A stretch of 64,000 nt of DNA, from positions 992,001 through 1,056,000 of the forward strand of contig CM082582.2 of the NCBI GenBank assembly GCA_040954595.2, written 5' to 3'. The position numbers and the translations under genes were made by a program. The notes beneath the pieces are model-generated. The model had not been told where the DNA came from, ran no database searches, and saw only the letters and a program-made list of their open reading frames with translations. The DNA is from Balanoglossus misakiensis. Taxonomy: Eukaryota > Hemichordata. Of this stretch, positions 11,227-24,834 are shown piece after piece. Every line of letters begins with the position of its first letter. The first letter of the stretch is position 1.

Positions 11227-12100
11227 ATTGTTGAACTTTAATTCATGCAGTTTGTTGTTACGGCCGGTCGTCCTCCGGACGTTTACCTCATCGGCTTCTG
11301 TGGGGAATCAGCCACGTCCGAAAGCTGACGGCGTACATTCTCTCCATCTCCTTCTCCACCCAACATATTCATAAAGTCCGAGAGAGGTACCCAGCAGATC
11401 GTAAACCTTTCGTAGACAGAGACTTGCAAGAAGTTTTCCGAGTAACACAAAGTTCTGGTTTATTACTGGTCACACGTAAGAATTACACGACTCGATCCAT
11501 GCTCGTTGACTCCCATCACGGATCTCCGGTGATAAATGTGTGATCTCAAATTTCACCACACCTTATTAATACGTTAGTCAAGTATTAAGTCATAAAAGGA
11601 ACACGTCATCTTGATATTTCTTAAACATGAACTTAGCGCGTGATATCTCTATCTCGTTCTGACATGTATCAATTACACAATCTTGTTTACTCTGGGTCAA
11701 GTACCAATGTCAATACTGGACTAAAACCATATAAGTGAATGACTTCTTACGTAATCATAAACAAGATCTATGATCGTTAAAACTCAATCGTGACACTTGT
11801 ATTACCGCTGGTTTCTCATGATTGTTCATGCATCGGGGAATCTGTAGCGATGAGGTAACGGGCTCTGACGAGAACCGTGATCCACGGAGAAACGTATCTG
11901 ATTTACGTTCATTTATTGTCCGGAATTATTATAGTACATCAAATACGCCCAGTAAAGTACATGAGGAAGGGAACGAGCTCAGTAGCCTGAGGTACTCCCA
12001 TCTCCCGTTAGATTATTCTCCCCTAACTTTGGAAACAAAGTTCTCTTATAATTAATTTTCTCAAGGCGTGGTTAACCATGTAAAATATCACAAATACATG
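11227..12100. other. No gene recognised
   Basis: A mixed segment, more GC-rich near 11260-11340 (CGGCCGGTCGTCCTCCGGACG, itself partly palindromic). It could be a solo LTR or other old insertion, but no paired end was found. Confidence 0.3.
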
Positions 12101-14826
12101 TAGTGGCCAGTGTCGTGCCCATTAATTTTGAGTGTTTGGTGGGGTCAACCTTTGCGTCAACATTGATTAACCAGGCCATGCAGAGCTAGTGGCCAGTGTC
12201 GTGCCCATTAATTTTGAGTGTTTGGTGGGGTCAACCTTTGCGTCAACATTGATTAACCAGGCCATGCAGAGCTAGTGGCCAGTGTCGTGCCCATTAATTT
12301 TGAGTGTTTGGTGGGGTCAACCTTTGCGTCAACATTGATTAACCAGGCCATGCAGAGCTAGTGGCCAGTGTCGTGCCCATTAATTTTGAGTGTTTGGTGG
12401 GGTCAACCTTTGCGTCAACATTGATTAACCATGCCATGCAGAGCTAGTAGCCAGTGTCGTGCCCATTAATTTTGAGTGTTTGGTGGGGTCAACCTTTGCG
12501 TCAACATTGATTAACCAGGCCATGCAGAGCTAGTGGCCAGTGTCGTGCCCATTAATTTTGAGTGTTTGGTGGGGTCAACCTTTGCGTCAACATTGATTAA
12601 CCAGGCCATGCAGAGCTAGTGGCCAGTGTCGTGCCCATTAATTTTGAGTGTTTGGTGGGGTCAACCTTTGCGTCAACATTGATAAACCAGGCCATGCAGA
12701 GCTAGTGGCCAGTGTCGTTCCCATTAATTTTGAGTGTTTGGTGGGGTCAACCTTTGCGTCAACATTGATTAACCAGGCCAGAGCTTAGTGGCCAGTGTCG
12801 TGCCCATCAATTTTGAGTGTTTGGTGGGGTCAACCCTTGCGTCAACCTTGATTAGCCAGGCCAGAGCTTAGTGGCCAGTGTCGCGCCCATTAATTTTGAG
12901 TGTTTGGTGGGGTCAACCCTTGCGTCAACCTGGATTAGCCAGGCCAGAGCTAGTGGCCAGTGTCGTGCCCATCAATTTTGAGTGTTTGGTGGGGTCAACC
13001 CTTGCGTCAACATTGATTAGCTAGGCCAGAGCTAGTGGCCAGTGTCGTGCCCATCAATTTTGAGTGTTTGGTGGGGTCAACCGTTGCGTCAACCTTGATT
13101 AGCCAGGCCAGAGCTTAGTGGCCAGTGTCGTGCCCATCAATTTTGAGTGTTTGGTGGGGTCAACCCTTGCGTCAACATTGATTAGCCAGGCCAGAGCTAG
13201 TGGCCAGTGTCGTGCCCATCAATTATGAGTGTTTGGTGGGGTCAACCCTTGCGTCAACATTGATTAGCCAGGCCAGAGCTTAGTGGCCAGTGTTGCGCCC
13301 ATTAATTTTGAGTGTTTGGTGGGGTCAACCCTTGCGTCAACCTTGATTAGCCAGGCCAGAGCTAGTGGCCAGTGTCGTGCCCATCAATTTTGAGTGTTTG
13401 GTGGGGTCAACCTTTGCGTCAACCTTGATTAGCCAGGCCAGAGCTAGTGGCCAGTGTCGTGCCCATCAATTTTGAGTGTTTGGTGGGGTCAACCTTTGCA
13501 TCAACATTGATTAGCCAGGCCAGAGCTAGTGGCTAGTGTCGCGCCCATTAATTTTGAGTGTTTGGTGGGGTCAACCTTTGCGTCAACCTTGATTAGCCAG
13601 GCCATGCAGAGCTAGGGGCCAGTGGCGTGCCCATCAATTTTGAGTGTTTGGTGGGGTCAACCTTTGCGTCAACCTTGATTAGCCAGGCCATGCAGAGCTA
13701 GTGGCCAGTGTCGTGCCCATCAATTTTGAGTGTTTGGTGGGGTCAACCTTTGCGTCAACCTTGATTAGCCAGGCCATGCAGAGCTAGTGGCCAGTGTCGT
13801 GCCCATCAATTTTGAGTGTTTGGTGGGGTCAACCTTTGCGTCAACCTTGATTAGCCAGGCCATGCAGAGCTAGTGGCCAGTGTCGTGCCCATCAATTTTG
13901 AGTGTTTGGTGGGGTCAACCTTTGCGTCAACCTTGATTAACCAGGCCATGCAGAGCTAGTGGCCAGTGTCGTGCCCATCAATTTTGAGTGTTTGGAGGGG
14001 TCAACCTTTGCGTCAACCTTGATTAACCAGGCCATGCAGAGCTAGTGGCCAGTGTCGTGCCCATCAATTTTGAGTGTTTGGTGGGGTCAACCTTTGCGTC
14101 AACATTGATTAACCAGGCCATGCAGAGCTAGTGGCCAGTGTCGTGCCCATCAATTTTGAGTGTTTGGTTGGGTCAACCTTTGCGTCAACATTGATTAACC
14201 AGGCCATGCAGAGCTACATTGTAGTGGCCAGTGTCGTGCCCATCAATTTTGAGTGTTTGGTGGGGTCAACCTTTGCGTCAACATTGATTAACCAGGCCAT
14301 GCAGAGCTAGTGGCCAGTGTCGTGCCCATCAATTTTGAGTGTTTGGTGGGGTCAACCTTTGCGTCAACATTGATTAACCAGGCCATGCAGAGCTAGTGGC
14401 CAGTGTCGTGCCCATCAATTTTGAGTGTTTGGTGGGGTCAACCTTTGCGTCAACATTGATTAACCAGGCCATGCAGAGCTAGTGGCCAGTGTCGTGCCCA
14501 TCAATTTTGAGTGTTTGGTGGGGTCAACCTTTGCGTCAACATTGATTAACCAGGCCATGCAGAGCTAGTGGCCAGTGTCGTGCCCATCAATTTTGAGTGT
14601 TTGGTGGGGTCAACCTTTGCGTCAACATTGATTAACCAGGCCATGCAGAGCTAGTGGCCAGTGTCGTGCCCATCAATTTTGAGTGTTTGGTGGGGTCAAC
14701 CTTTGCGTCAACATTGATTAACCAGGCCATGCAGAGCTAGTGGCCAGTGTCGTGCCCATTAATTTTGAGTGTTTGGTAGGGTCAACCTTTGCGTCAACAT
14801 TGATTAACCAGGCCATGCAGAGCTAC
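12101..14826 (+). repeat. 86-bp satellite array, about 32 copies
   Basis: The unit starts TAGTGGCCAGTGTCGTGCCC and continues through TTTTGAGTGTTTGGTGGGG, TCAACCTTTGCGTCAAC and GGCCATGCAGAGC. Starts at 12101, 12187 and 12273 give a period of 86 bp. Units in the middle (about 12790-13590) lack TGCA near the end and are 82-83 bp. Single-base variants (ATTAATTTT/ATCAATTTT, ACATTGATTAACC/ACCTTGATTAGCC) are grouped in blocks, as expected from local unequal exchange. Each unit holds a direct GTTGAC pair on the minus strand. The array ends where the large palindrome begins. Confidence 0.97.
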
Positions 14827-15419
14827 ATGTATGTTGCCTGTAAGGCACACATCTCCAATTGGTACATTGGGCCTATCATACTGTACATGTACAACTAGGA
14901 AAATGTACTTCATCATATTTCCATAGTCAGCAGCTTCAAGAACATGTTGCCTTCTCTATATGAATGTTTAGACTAAAAAGAAGTATAAGAAGAATAAAGT
15001 TGTCCAATTATTGTTGGCAGGGGGTGGGGATGTGTGCTCCCATACAAATGTATATGGGTATGTACTCTTTAAGAAAAACGTTCATATGCAAGAGAAAAAT
15101 GGTAAATGACAAAGAAAATTTGACTGGTATTACAATAGGTCGGGTTTTTGGCATTTACACATATTGATGTTATCAACCGGGAAGCACACTATGTGCTGAA
15201 AATAATTGGAGACCTCTCGCCCGGGGTGTCGGCCAGTGGCCACATACATTTCCAGTCCTAAACCTTGCATCAGTTCTGTGGTGCGGATTAAAAAATAAGA
15301 TTGGCGCTACAATATGCCCACTTAGTTTGAAATGGATTCTGCATATATACATGTAAACACATTGAAAATGAGATATTACACATATAATCATGGGACAAGA
15401 AGGGCAAAAATTAAATTAT

Positions 15420-16320
15420 CCAGCAGGTGTTCGAATTATGCAAATTAGAACAGTTGTGTAATATTGCCATGTCAACCACGTTGAAATTGTTTTAGGTACC
15501 CATATTAATTGAAACCGTGAAAATGCGATATTACACACCATATAAGACAAACCAGGGAAATTTACATGTTAGAGAAGTTTGTCGGCAATTTTGGATTATG
15601 CAAATTAGAACAGTTGTCTAATATTGCCATGTCAACCACGCTGAAATTGTTTTAGTTACCCATATTGATGAAAACCCTGCAAATGCGATTTTAGGCACCA
15701 TATAAGACAAAACAGGGAAATTTACATTTAAGAAGAGTTTGGTGGCCATTTTGGATTATGCAAATTAGAACAGTTGTCTAATATTGCCATGTCAACCACG
15801 CTGAAATTGTTTTAGTTACCCATATTGATGAAAACCCTGCAAATGCGATATTACACACTATTAAAGACAACCATAGTAAATTTACATGTTAGAGAAGTTT
15901 GTCGGCCATTCTAGATCATGCAAATTAGAACAGCTGTCTAACATTGCAATGTCAACCACGTTGAAATTGTTTTAGGTACCCATATTGATGAAAACCCTTC
16001 AAATGCGATACTACACACTATTTAAGACGACCATAGGAAATTTACATGTTAGAGGAGTTTGGCGGCCATTTTGGACTATGCAAATGAGAAGAGTTGAACA
16101 AAAAATGCCATATTTGCAATGCTGTTGTCTTGTTTTGGGTGCCTATGTTAAGGCTTGAAAATGAAAGCTTATTCACCATTTTGGCACAAACAGTGGCGAG
16201 AAGGTGTTCCAATGTAACTTAGAAGAGTTGCCATATTTGCAATACAGTTATATTGTTTAAGGTATGAATGCAAATCCTGAATATTAGATTTATAACAATT
16301 TCATTGGAAAGAACATTTGT
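15420..16320 (+). repeat. 160-bp tandem repeat, about 5-6 copies, near outer end of left arm
   Basis: The block CAAATTAGAACAGTTGTCTA recurs at 15441, 15601, 15761, 15921 and (variant) 16081, an exact 160-bp period. Units contain GTCAACCACG(C/T)TGAAATTG and TTTACATGTTAGAGAAG. The right arm has about three inverted units at 41385-41820, and diverged units recur outside the palindrome at 43020-43400. Confidence 0.9.
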
Positions 16321-16589
16321 AGGTTCATCATTGACCCCATAGGACTGTCAACTCGACTACAGACAGTCTCGATGAACACAAGACATGATCCCAATTTGCA
16401 AGCTGAGTTGAAACTGACTGCTGCAGTAACTTTAGCTCTGGGAATGTCTTGTGTGATTTAAAGCAATTGATGACCAAATTTAACACAGTTTCTCTGAGGT
16501 AACCACTTAGCTTTCGTGACTGGTTGTTTAAGAATCCAAAAAACATGAATTCTACCCAATGCATTCAACCCTTAGAATTTCACAACTGT

Positions 16590-17225
16590 AACAGAGTTTG
16601 CAGTCATGCACAAAAGTGTGTATCATACACATAAGAAATTTCTCACATGTATTTTTATGATGGCAATGCATTTGACTGTAAACAAACATTGACATCAATC
16701 AGTAGCGCTATTTTGTCAGTGAAATGGCTTCATCATCATCCCTCCAACCAAAGTTGAAACTGAGTTGCAAATATTGCACAGCTTGAAATCATAAAATGTT
16801 GCAAAATTGAACCAACAGTTCGGTCAATGATCAAGTTCTTACAGCTATTATTAGAACCAGACAATCTCAGCGAACAAGAGACATGGGCCTTATTTGCAAG
16901 TCGAGTTAGAACTGCCTTTGCCTGCCCACGGACGCCCCAGTTTCAGCAAAAATTATTGCATTAAAATGTGAGTATGGAGAACTATGCTCTGTGTTCCTTT
17001 TGTTAGCTTACATAGCTGTTGTCATTCTAGTTTTTCCTCTGTCCTGTGAACAGAGTTTCAGTTGCGAAAACCGACAGTTCTTAAAGTACAAAAGTACACC
17101 TAAATTGCCTCGGTGATGAGCATGCAGAATTTATCTGATGCTTTTTACTGGCAGAAGGACCCCACCAGTTGCAGATTGTCAATTCCATGGCACAAGGGAA
17201 TTTACGCTTTGCGTTCAAATATAAA
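16590..17225 (+). repeat. Internal inverted repeat of left arm, outer copy
   Basis: Nearly the reverse complement of 23591-24300 (for example CGAAAACCGACAGTT, GCATGCAGAATTTATCTGATG, TTTACGCTTTGCGTTCAAAT). The left arm is therefore itself palindromic. Homologous segments in the right arm are 32240-32950 and 39890-41200. Confidence 0.85.
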
Positions 17226-18599
17226 TAATTAACACCTGTTTAATTTTTCTATATGTTCTTTAGTGATGATTCAAAAGTATTATGACTGCTAGTGTGATTA
17301 ATATTCTATTTTCAAAATGTGTTTTTCTTAATGATTATGAATACATCAAAATTTATGCTTTAAAATTAAATCATTTTACCTGAAATATTGCAAATATTTG
17401 GAGGGTTGCATTTAATTTGAAGTTCTCGATCAAAGTTTTAGGCATAAAAAAGGTGCTACACCCCCGAAAAATTGGTAGCTATGAATTCAATTCAAAGAGT
17501 GTTGTAATGTCTGTTTTGCAACAGGGTGCCAGTTCAACAAAGCGCATGAGGATAGTAAATCACCTTTGTGAATTTTGTGCACCACAGTAAGAATTCCCTA
17601 GAAACTGCAAACTAAATTGCAAAGCAATCAGACAAAAATGGCAGTAATTGCCAAAAAAAAAAAAAAAAAATATTGTCACTTCCATCACTGGGTTTGTTAA
17701 ATTGTCATAAAATCACACCTAAAAACATGCAAACCAAATTTTAAAAAAAATGTGGGTAGAGGTTTCTGAGTATATGACGACCAAAATCACCCCAAAATAT
17801 ACTTCAAAAATGAAAAATAAAATCTGTATAAAGTCTCAATAACATAAATACACACCAATTTCTAAAGCAATCTGACCAGTACCTTCTTGAGTTTCTGAGT
17901 TTAGAACAATTTCACATTGGTCCCAATGGTATATTGACATATACAAAATTGGACCTAAAGAGTAAAACACATTTCAAAGATTTTACAATTAAAGCCTCAC
18001 AAGCTGCCAAATTTTACACATCTTTTTCCACAATAACATTTTTCAAATCATCCACCTATCCTTTAAAATCAGCACCATTGAGACATATTACTTGAATTTG
18101 CATGGGGTTTGTCATCTCTCTGCGATGTGTACCCTCCATATGGAGGCTGATTAAAACAGGTGTGGCGCTTGTTTAATATCTGACTTCTTTAAATTGCAAC
18201 ATACAGGCACATTCATTAGTCAATAAAATGTTCATGTATACCTATCAGTCAGTTTGTTTAGATGAACAAATCTAAGATGGAAAGTAATATCATGAAAATA
18301 CTGAAAGATTGGAAACTCTGAGTTTGAGTCTAAGGATAACAAGGGAACCTCTCTACTAATTGACGCACCAAAGCTATGAAAAACTTCCTTCTTTCCCTCA
18401 AATATTTTTTATGAATATGTTCTACTCCGTGATTAAAATTTCCCTTTTACCAAATGTACATATGTAAGAGACGTGATTTTTTCAGCAAAATTTCAATTGG
18501 CCTAGGGTGACTTTTTACCTACTTACCCATATTGGGTAGCATGAAACACAGAATGGCATACCAGTGGGTTAGAGATACAGCGTTTTATATTAACATGAA

Positions 18600-19760
18600 T
18601 TAACATGAAACTAAAAATTTGATGGTTTACTTAGGACTGCCTTGATCCATGGTAACCTCATTAAATATGTACATATCTAATTCTAGGCTATCCAGTTGCG
18701 GTAGAAACCTGGACATGGACAACTTTGGGGTCAAAATCTTTTGACAAAATGTTGGGTGATCTTGGGTAAACTTTGACCTACATTCCTATATCTTGGCATC
18801 CGGCACAGATACATCCCTGACACTTGGAGTGATGGAACTGCATAATGGAATATTATGTCTCAGCTAGTCACAGTGCTTTTGCTGTGTTTTATGTCTTTTA
18901 TTCAGCCAAATTAGATGTTTTTCATTACACATTGGCTGTGTTTGCCAGTACTTTTTAGCTGGTCACACTGCCTTAACACAATGTATTCTCAAAATACTCT
19001 GCAATCTTTATGAAGCATATACAGCAGACAAAGTTGTGGTAAGACTAAACTTGCCCTTCTTTGTGATTAAAGCATGACCGGCCTGTCTTAGGTGGCCCCT
19101 ACCTAGGGGCTTTACCCGTCATTGGCTCACAGTCTGAGAAATCAGCTCTGCAGGGAAGTTAACGATGTAACCCACCATTAAAGCTTGGATTTCCGCTTTT
19201 TGTATTTGATGCCTGGCTGAGGCCTTCTTAGGATCTACCCAACGCTGAGTAGGCTATCCCGTCATTGGCACACAGTCTCAGGGAGGGAGTCAAAAGTTCA
19301 GTATACCATCAAAGCCTTTATATTGTCCATTCTTTTTAAGAGAAGGCTGGCTGCTGTAGAAAAATGTTGATCTCAAATTTATCATGTCCAAAAAGCCAGA
19401 CTTCCAGCCCTATTGGTTAGGCTGGCATTAGGTAAGTACATAATTAATGAGGCAAGACATAATACTCAATCAAATAGTTCCATCACTCCAAGTGTCAAGG
19501 TTGTATCTGCTCCGGATGCTAAAATATAGGAATGTAGGTCAAAGTTTACCCAAGATCACACAAATGTTTGTCAAAAGATTTTGACCCCGAAGTTGTCCAT
19601 GTCCAGGTTTCTACTTCAGCTGAATAGCCTAGAATTAGATATGCACATATTTAACGAGGTTACCATTGCTCAGGGGGGTCTTAAATTAACCATCAAATTT
19701 TAGTTTCATATTAATGCATATTAATATAAAACACTGTATCTCTAACCCTACAGGTAAGCC
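18600..19760. repeat. Nested 1.1-kb palindrome in left arm
   Basis: 18650-19060 (CTATATCTTGGCATCCGGC, ACTTGGAGTGATGGAAC) is the reverse complement of 19440-19750. They flank a 380-bp spacer (19060-19440) that carries CCCCTACCTAGGGGC, a perfect hairpin. The same architecture occurs in the right arm at 34800-36000. Confidence 0.8.
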
Positions 19761-20298
19761 TAGAATTAGGTACATGTACATGCGTAAGTTTTTGACAAGA
19801 CAGTTAAGCTGTAATATATGTACATGAACCTTGACAATTGACTTAAAATAACATAAAGGCAGAACTGATACTGATTGGAGATAGATATTACTAATGACAG
19901 TGATGTTAATTACACCAGGAATGTTTGTCTTAGTATACGGTAGCTAACCGACTGCTTGAGGTTAAGTAATGAAAGTGCCCACTTGCGATTCACCTTCAAA
20001 TAGCTACTTAGTCTTTGGTACATGTACATTGTTTTTCCAATGATTAGACAAATGATATACATACGTGTAATTAAGGTTGGGTAGCATTTTCAATGTAATA
20101 AGCCCTGCCTTCACTATAATCTTACACCAAATCAACACTGTTCAGTAATGTGATAGGCTTCAAAGCGACGCTAGTTACATCATAATTCCCAGCAAGGGGT
20201 ATTAGTTTATTGGGCAAGTGGCATGAGTGAGGCCAGACATTAGTTTTGGAAGCAAAGCGGACAGAACACTGCCGGGCATAGACTAGGTAGTTCTGAAT

Positions 20299-21793
20299 AG
20301 TCATGTTTCATAAGTCAGGTCCATGACATATGTACCGACATCTGTGATTGGTCCATCTGGTAATCTTAGGTCCACTTGAGGCACGGTGATTGGAGGGACC
20401 TTATGTGTTAGGTCTTATTATTATGTATTATTCACTAGACCTTGTAGGTTAGGTCTTATTACTATGTATTATTCACTTTACAGCTCCCTGATTGGTTAAT
20501 GTGTAGGTCTCCAATTTTCACTGCCTCGTTATGCAAAGTCTTTTGTACTTTCTGAATACAGTTGTCGTATTCTGTCTGGCATGCTGCCTGCGCGTTGTCG
20601 AAGCTCGATCCCAGTGTATAAAGAAAGGCACTCATATAATGATTGGATTTAACCTTTCCTTCACTATTCATGGCATTTTTTTGTGATACTGTGAACTAGA
20701 TACTCGAAATAAAAATTGCCAGGAGAATTTTTTTATTTTATTTCCAGTGGCGGTTTGTTGAAATGGGCTAGTGTTTTGTTACGTAATGCTTTTCAGCGCA
20801 TCACTTTGTGTAACACCTGGCTGAATACGAAGTGTGTGCTATTCATTCGAGCAAACCAAAAATATCTTACAATAGAACTGTTTAGAATAGCATTGCATTT
20901 CTTTAATTGGGATACCTCATTAGTTGCTTTACAGGTATGATTACTTTTATTGTACTTCTTTCACGAAGCTGCACCGTCATAGTTCCATTTTTATGAAAAC
21001 AATATACGAATGTATAAACGGACAACGTACTCCTTTTCACAACATCTACGTCAAAACAAATTTACTTTAAAATAGTAAAACAACAATAATAATATTGATG
21101 ATGAGAAGTAGGAGGGTGATTTAAGAAAATATACAACTGTTAGCAAAAATGCTTAGATGTGTTAATCAGATTTTCAAAGTCCATCTAAAAATCATTTAAT
21201 CTTTCCAGGGTGCGGTTTATGTTGGAGATAGTATCAGTCAGGCTATTTCTCAGAAAATTAATGAATGATCTGCGGACATCCCGAATAATGTGTTACCACA
21301 ACGCTAGCCAGGAAGCACATGGGACATTTCACAATGAGGCAGTGAACACTGGGAGACCAGACTGACACGTTAACCAATCAGGGAGCTGTATGGTGAATAA
21401 ATACATATTAATATGACCTAACCTACAAGGTCCTGTATTATGAGGCAGTGAACACATGGGGGACCAGACTGACACGTTAACCAATCAGGGAGCTGTAAAG
21501 CGAAAAATGCATAGTAATATGACCTAACCTACAAGGTCCTGTATTATGAGGCAGTGAACACATGGGGGACCAGACTGACACGTTAACCAATCAGGGAGCT
21601 GTAAAGCGAAAAATGCATAGTAATAAGACCTAACCTACAAGGTCTAGTGAATAATACATAATAATAAGACCTAACCTACAAGGTCCCTCCAATCAGCGTG
21701 CCGCAAGTGGACCTAAGAGAAGCGGATAAACCAATCAAAACATGCAATACATGTGTATAGGACGTGTAATGTAGGTCATTTTGAAACAGGACT
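20299..21793. mobile_element. 1495-bp DNA transposon with AGTC termini, 3-bp TSD
   Basis: The right-arm homologue (34255-34270) lacks this segment and reads CTGAATGTGACC (reverse-complemented), whereas here CTGAAT and AATGTGACC flank it. That gives an AAT duplication (20296-20298, 21794-21796). Terminal inverted repeats are AGTC(A/C)TGTTTCA(T/A)AA. Inside is a second inverted repeat of 36 bp with two mismatches (CTTAGGTCCACTTG... at 20365 and ...CAAGTGGACCTAAG ending 21717), plus repeated TAGGTTAGGTCTTATTA blocks. No transposase ORF is visible, so it is non-autonomous. Superfamily not assigned. Confidence 0.85.
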
Positions 21794-22099
21794 AATGTGA
21801 CCATGGACGTTACCACATTAGACTCTGTATTGTAAGTTTCTGAAGAATCGCAAAAAATCATCAACAGTCTACATGTACTTCAACCTTGTGAGAAGTACTG
21901 TATAACACACAGGATATACTAGTCACTGTTGGTCAGGTTATTACACACTGTGGTCCCATCTGGGGATTACACAAAATTAGGTATGTCTGTGTTCATGGGA
22001 AAAATCATGTGACATTGGCAAGCAGATATGACCTTCTGTAAGAACATTTCAAAGGAACCAGACAAGTACATTGTATTTTAGGGAAAACAACATTCAACA

Positions 22100-22660
22100 A
22101 TGACAAAAACTGCCTCAAACCACATCTATCCAACTATCAACAAATTGTATAATATCTACTTCAATCACCACGCCTACCAAAGTTGAAAGCAATCTGACTA
22201 GTAGTTTCAAAGAATACAAATTGCAAAAATTGCCCCAAGACCACAATATGTACATTTCACCAAAATGATATACAACATTACTTGGGTTACCTCTTGGAAC
22301 AAGCATACCAAAATTTAAAAGCAATCTAAGGAGTTTCTCAGAAAATGAATTTTGACCAAAAATGACAGATTACAAATTCTGCGACAATTTAAACAAAACC
22401 AACTAAGATCACCTACCGGAAGTGTCATACTAAATTCTAAAGAAATCAGCCAATCTCTTTAAGAGGAAAAGATTTTTTTTCAAATGGTAAAACAAGACAA
22501 AATAATTGCATGAAAATAGACAATTCACGATATAAACTCAAAGTATATCAGGTATGATGACATTACCTACATGCATACAAATGTTCAAAGCAGTCTAACC
22601 AGTTGTTGAGTTTTGATCAATTCCACATATTTCACAGGTTATTTGCGTATTTTTGCAATG
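22100..22660 (-). repeat. Degenerate ~110-bp tandem repeats in left arm
   Basis: Recurring motif (AAATTCTAAAG(A/C)AATC, TTTCTCAGAAAA, TTTTGACCAAAAATGAC) spaced about 100-115 bp. The inverted partner is 33460-34080 in the right arm. A related block is 17640-17900. Confidence 0.6.
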
Positions 22661-22810
22661 ACAACTTCATTTAAGCAAAATCCCATCTACACACCAAAAT
22701 AAAAAAAGCGTGGTTTCATGTTTTGGATCAGGGCAGAAATACATCCATATATACATGTAACATGCATACACACATGTACACACACACACAAACACATGCA
22801 TACATGGCTG

Positions 22811-22857
22811 CATACATACATACATACATACATACATACATACATACATACATACAT
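22811..22857 (+). repeat. (CATA)n microsatellite
   Basis: Perfect CATA tetranucleotide run of about 12 units, preceded by CA-rich sequence. The right-arm partner region (33230-33270) has only a short GTATGTATG run. Confidence 0.95.
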
Positions 22858-22899
22858 AGGGAAACGGTCTGGTAATCAATGTTGTGACACTAGCATTAG

Positions 22900-23515
22900 G
22901 CCTTAAGCCCCGGTGCGGAAAGTACTGGGGTTCGGATTAACGTGTGTTTGTACAGTTGTTTATTTGGGAGTGGTCGTCGTGCATAATAACTGTGTAATTG
23001 ATCTCATGTACATAGAAAATAATTGAACACTTTACACCTCTATGCGATTGACAGCTGTTTGAATGGCGTGGTTATTGTTTCCCAGGGATGCTTCTGAAAA
23101 GCACTGAAACCAGATTTCTCCCAAAATCATCGTTGTTTCAAAAGCTCGTGTACTTTTTCATCGATAACTTTATGTTGTGTGTGTTTATAAAGCCAACCAC
23201 TGTCGTTGTGTGGTGTAATTCTTTATGCTTGGATCTGTTTGGGCCGATTTTCATAGAGCCAAGATCGTTAGAGCCAAGATCGTTGGTGTTGTCTGTTGTC
23301 AGTCAAACGGCATTAAGATTCGCCACTGATTTGGGGGGTCTTTTATACCACGCATCGGGGTTTAATGTTTACGATATCAGTTACGTTTATCAATTTATAT
23401 CATATGAAGTTTTATGTATTCATAATTATTCAGAGAAGCAAATTTTTAAAAATGTGAAATTATTATCAATCGGATGTGCACTGACAGCATGCTTATATGG
23501 AATACAGGTACTCTA
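22900..23515. other. Left-arm-only ~0.6-kb segment with an unrecognised 142-codon ORF
   Basis: The homology with 32950-33185 is interrupted here, so this is an insertion on the left or a deletion on the right. It contains an open frame 23088-23516 (+) with hydrophobic stretches but no family resemblance and no promoter, and a 15-bp duplication (GAGCCAAGATCGTTA/G). A true gene is unlikely. Confidence 0.4.
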
Positions 23516-23590
23516 ACACAATCAGTCAAAACACTTTTGAATCATCAATAAATAACATATAGAATAATTTTACAGGATTTAATTATTTAT

Positions 23591-24300
23591 ATTTGAACGC
23601 AAAGCGTAAATTCCCTTGTGCCATGGAATTCACAATCTGCAACTGGTGGGGTCCTTCTGCCAGTAAGAAGCATCAGATAAATTCTGCATGCTCATCACCG
23701 AGGCAATTTAGGTGTACTTTTGTACTTTGATAACTGTCGGTTTTCGCAACTGAAACTCTGCTCACAGGACGGAGGAAAAACTAGAATGACAACAGCTATG
23801 TAAGCTAACAAAAGAAACACAGAGCATAGTTCTCCATACTCATATTTTAATGCAATAATTTTTGCTGAAATTGGGGCGTCCGTGGGCAGGCAAAGGCAGT
23901 TCTAACTCAACTTGCAAATCAGGCCCATGTCTCTTGTTCCCTGAGACTGTCTGGTTCTAATAATAGCTGTAAGAACATAATCGTTGACCAAAGGGTTGGT
24001 TCAATTTTGCAACATTTTATGATTTCAAGCTGTGCAATATTTGCAACTCTGTTTCAACTTTGGTTGGAGGGATGATGATGAAGCCATTTCACTGACAAAA
24101 TAGCACTACTAACTGACATCCATATTTGTTTACAGTCAAATGCATTGCCATCAGAAAAATGCATACGAAAAAATTCTTATGTGAATAATACACACTTTCT
24201 TGCACAACTGCAAACTCTGTCACATTTGTGAAATTTTAAGGAAATTCATTCATTGGGTAGCTTTATGAATTCTTAAACAAACTTAGTCATGAAACCTAAA
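23591..24300 (-). repeat. Internal inverted repeat of left arm, inner copy
   Basis: Starts ATTTGAACGCAAAGCGTAAA and runs as the reverse complement of 16590-17225. By eye it is closer to that segment than to the corresponding right-arm segments. Confidence 0.85.
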
Positions 24301-24834
24301 TGGTTACCTTACACATCTGGCGGCTCGACTTCTGTGATATGATAGTCTTCAATTAATGTGTATGTGATTCCATACAAATCCATATGATTACCTGAACGTA
24401 CAAAATAAATAAAAAATAAAAAATAAATTAAAAATAAATAAGTATCTCATACATATGCATAAGTGCTTGTGATAAATATATCCTGTATTTAAATAAACCT
24501 GTCATTTATTGACCTCGTTTTCCTATTAACCCAAAGGACTAGATTGCACTGTAATATTATTACAGCTTCATTTCAATGCAACAGGTACACTACATCATAT
24601 TGGAGCAAATATGCCAGCTCAACATTGATATAAAGAGTGTCAAAATATTGGTGGCTACAAAAGCTTGTGTCCCTTCAATCCATCCTCGCACTCAGGTGAA
24701 AACGAACGTCATTAGTTTTTGGGAAAAAACCTCTGAAATCAATTTCGGTGAGGCCAAATGTGTTCCAAAGGCAAACCGCTTCTGGTAAACAAATCAATGG
24801 CAAATAATTACTTCGGCGACATACCAATCAGTCA

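Noticed and set aside
11227-11822. Solo LTR
   Set aside because: No matching second copy and no clear TG...CA ends with a target duplication.
12101-14826. CRISPR-like array
   Set aside because: The whole 86-bp unit repeats without unique spacers and the DNA is animal; it is a satellite.
23088-23516. 142-codon + ORF in the left-arm-only segment
   Set aside because: No recognised domain, absent from the right arm, low-complexity hydrophobic composition; kept only as a note.
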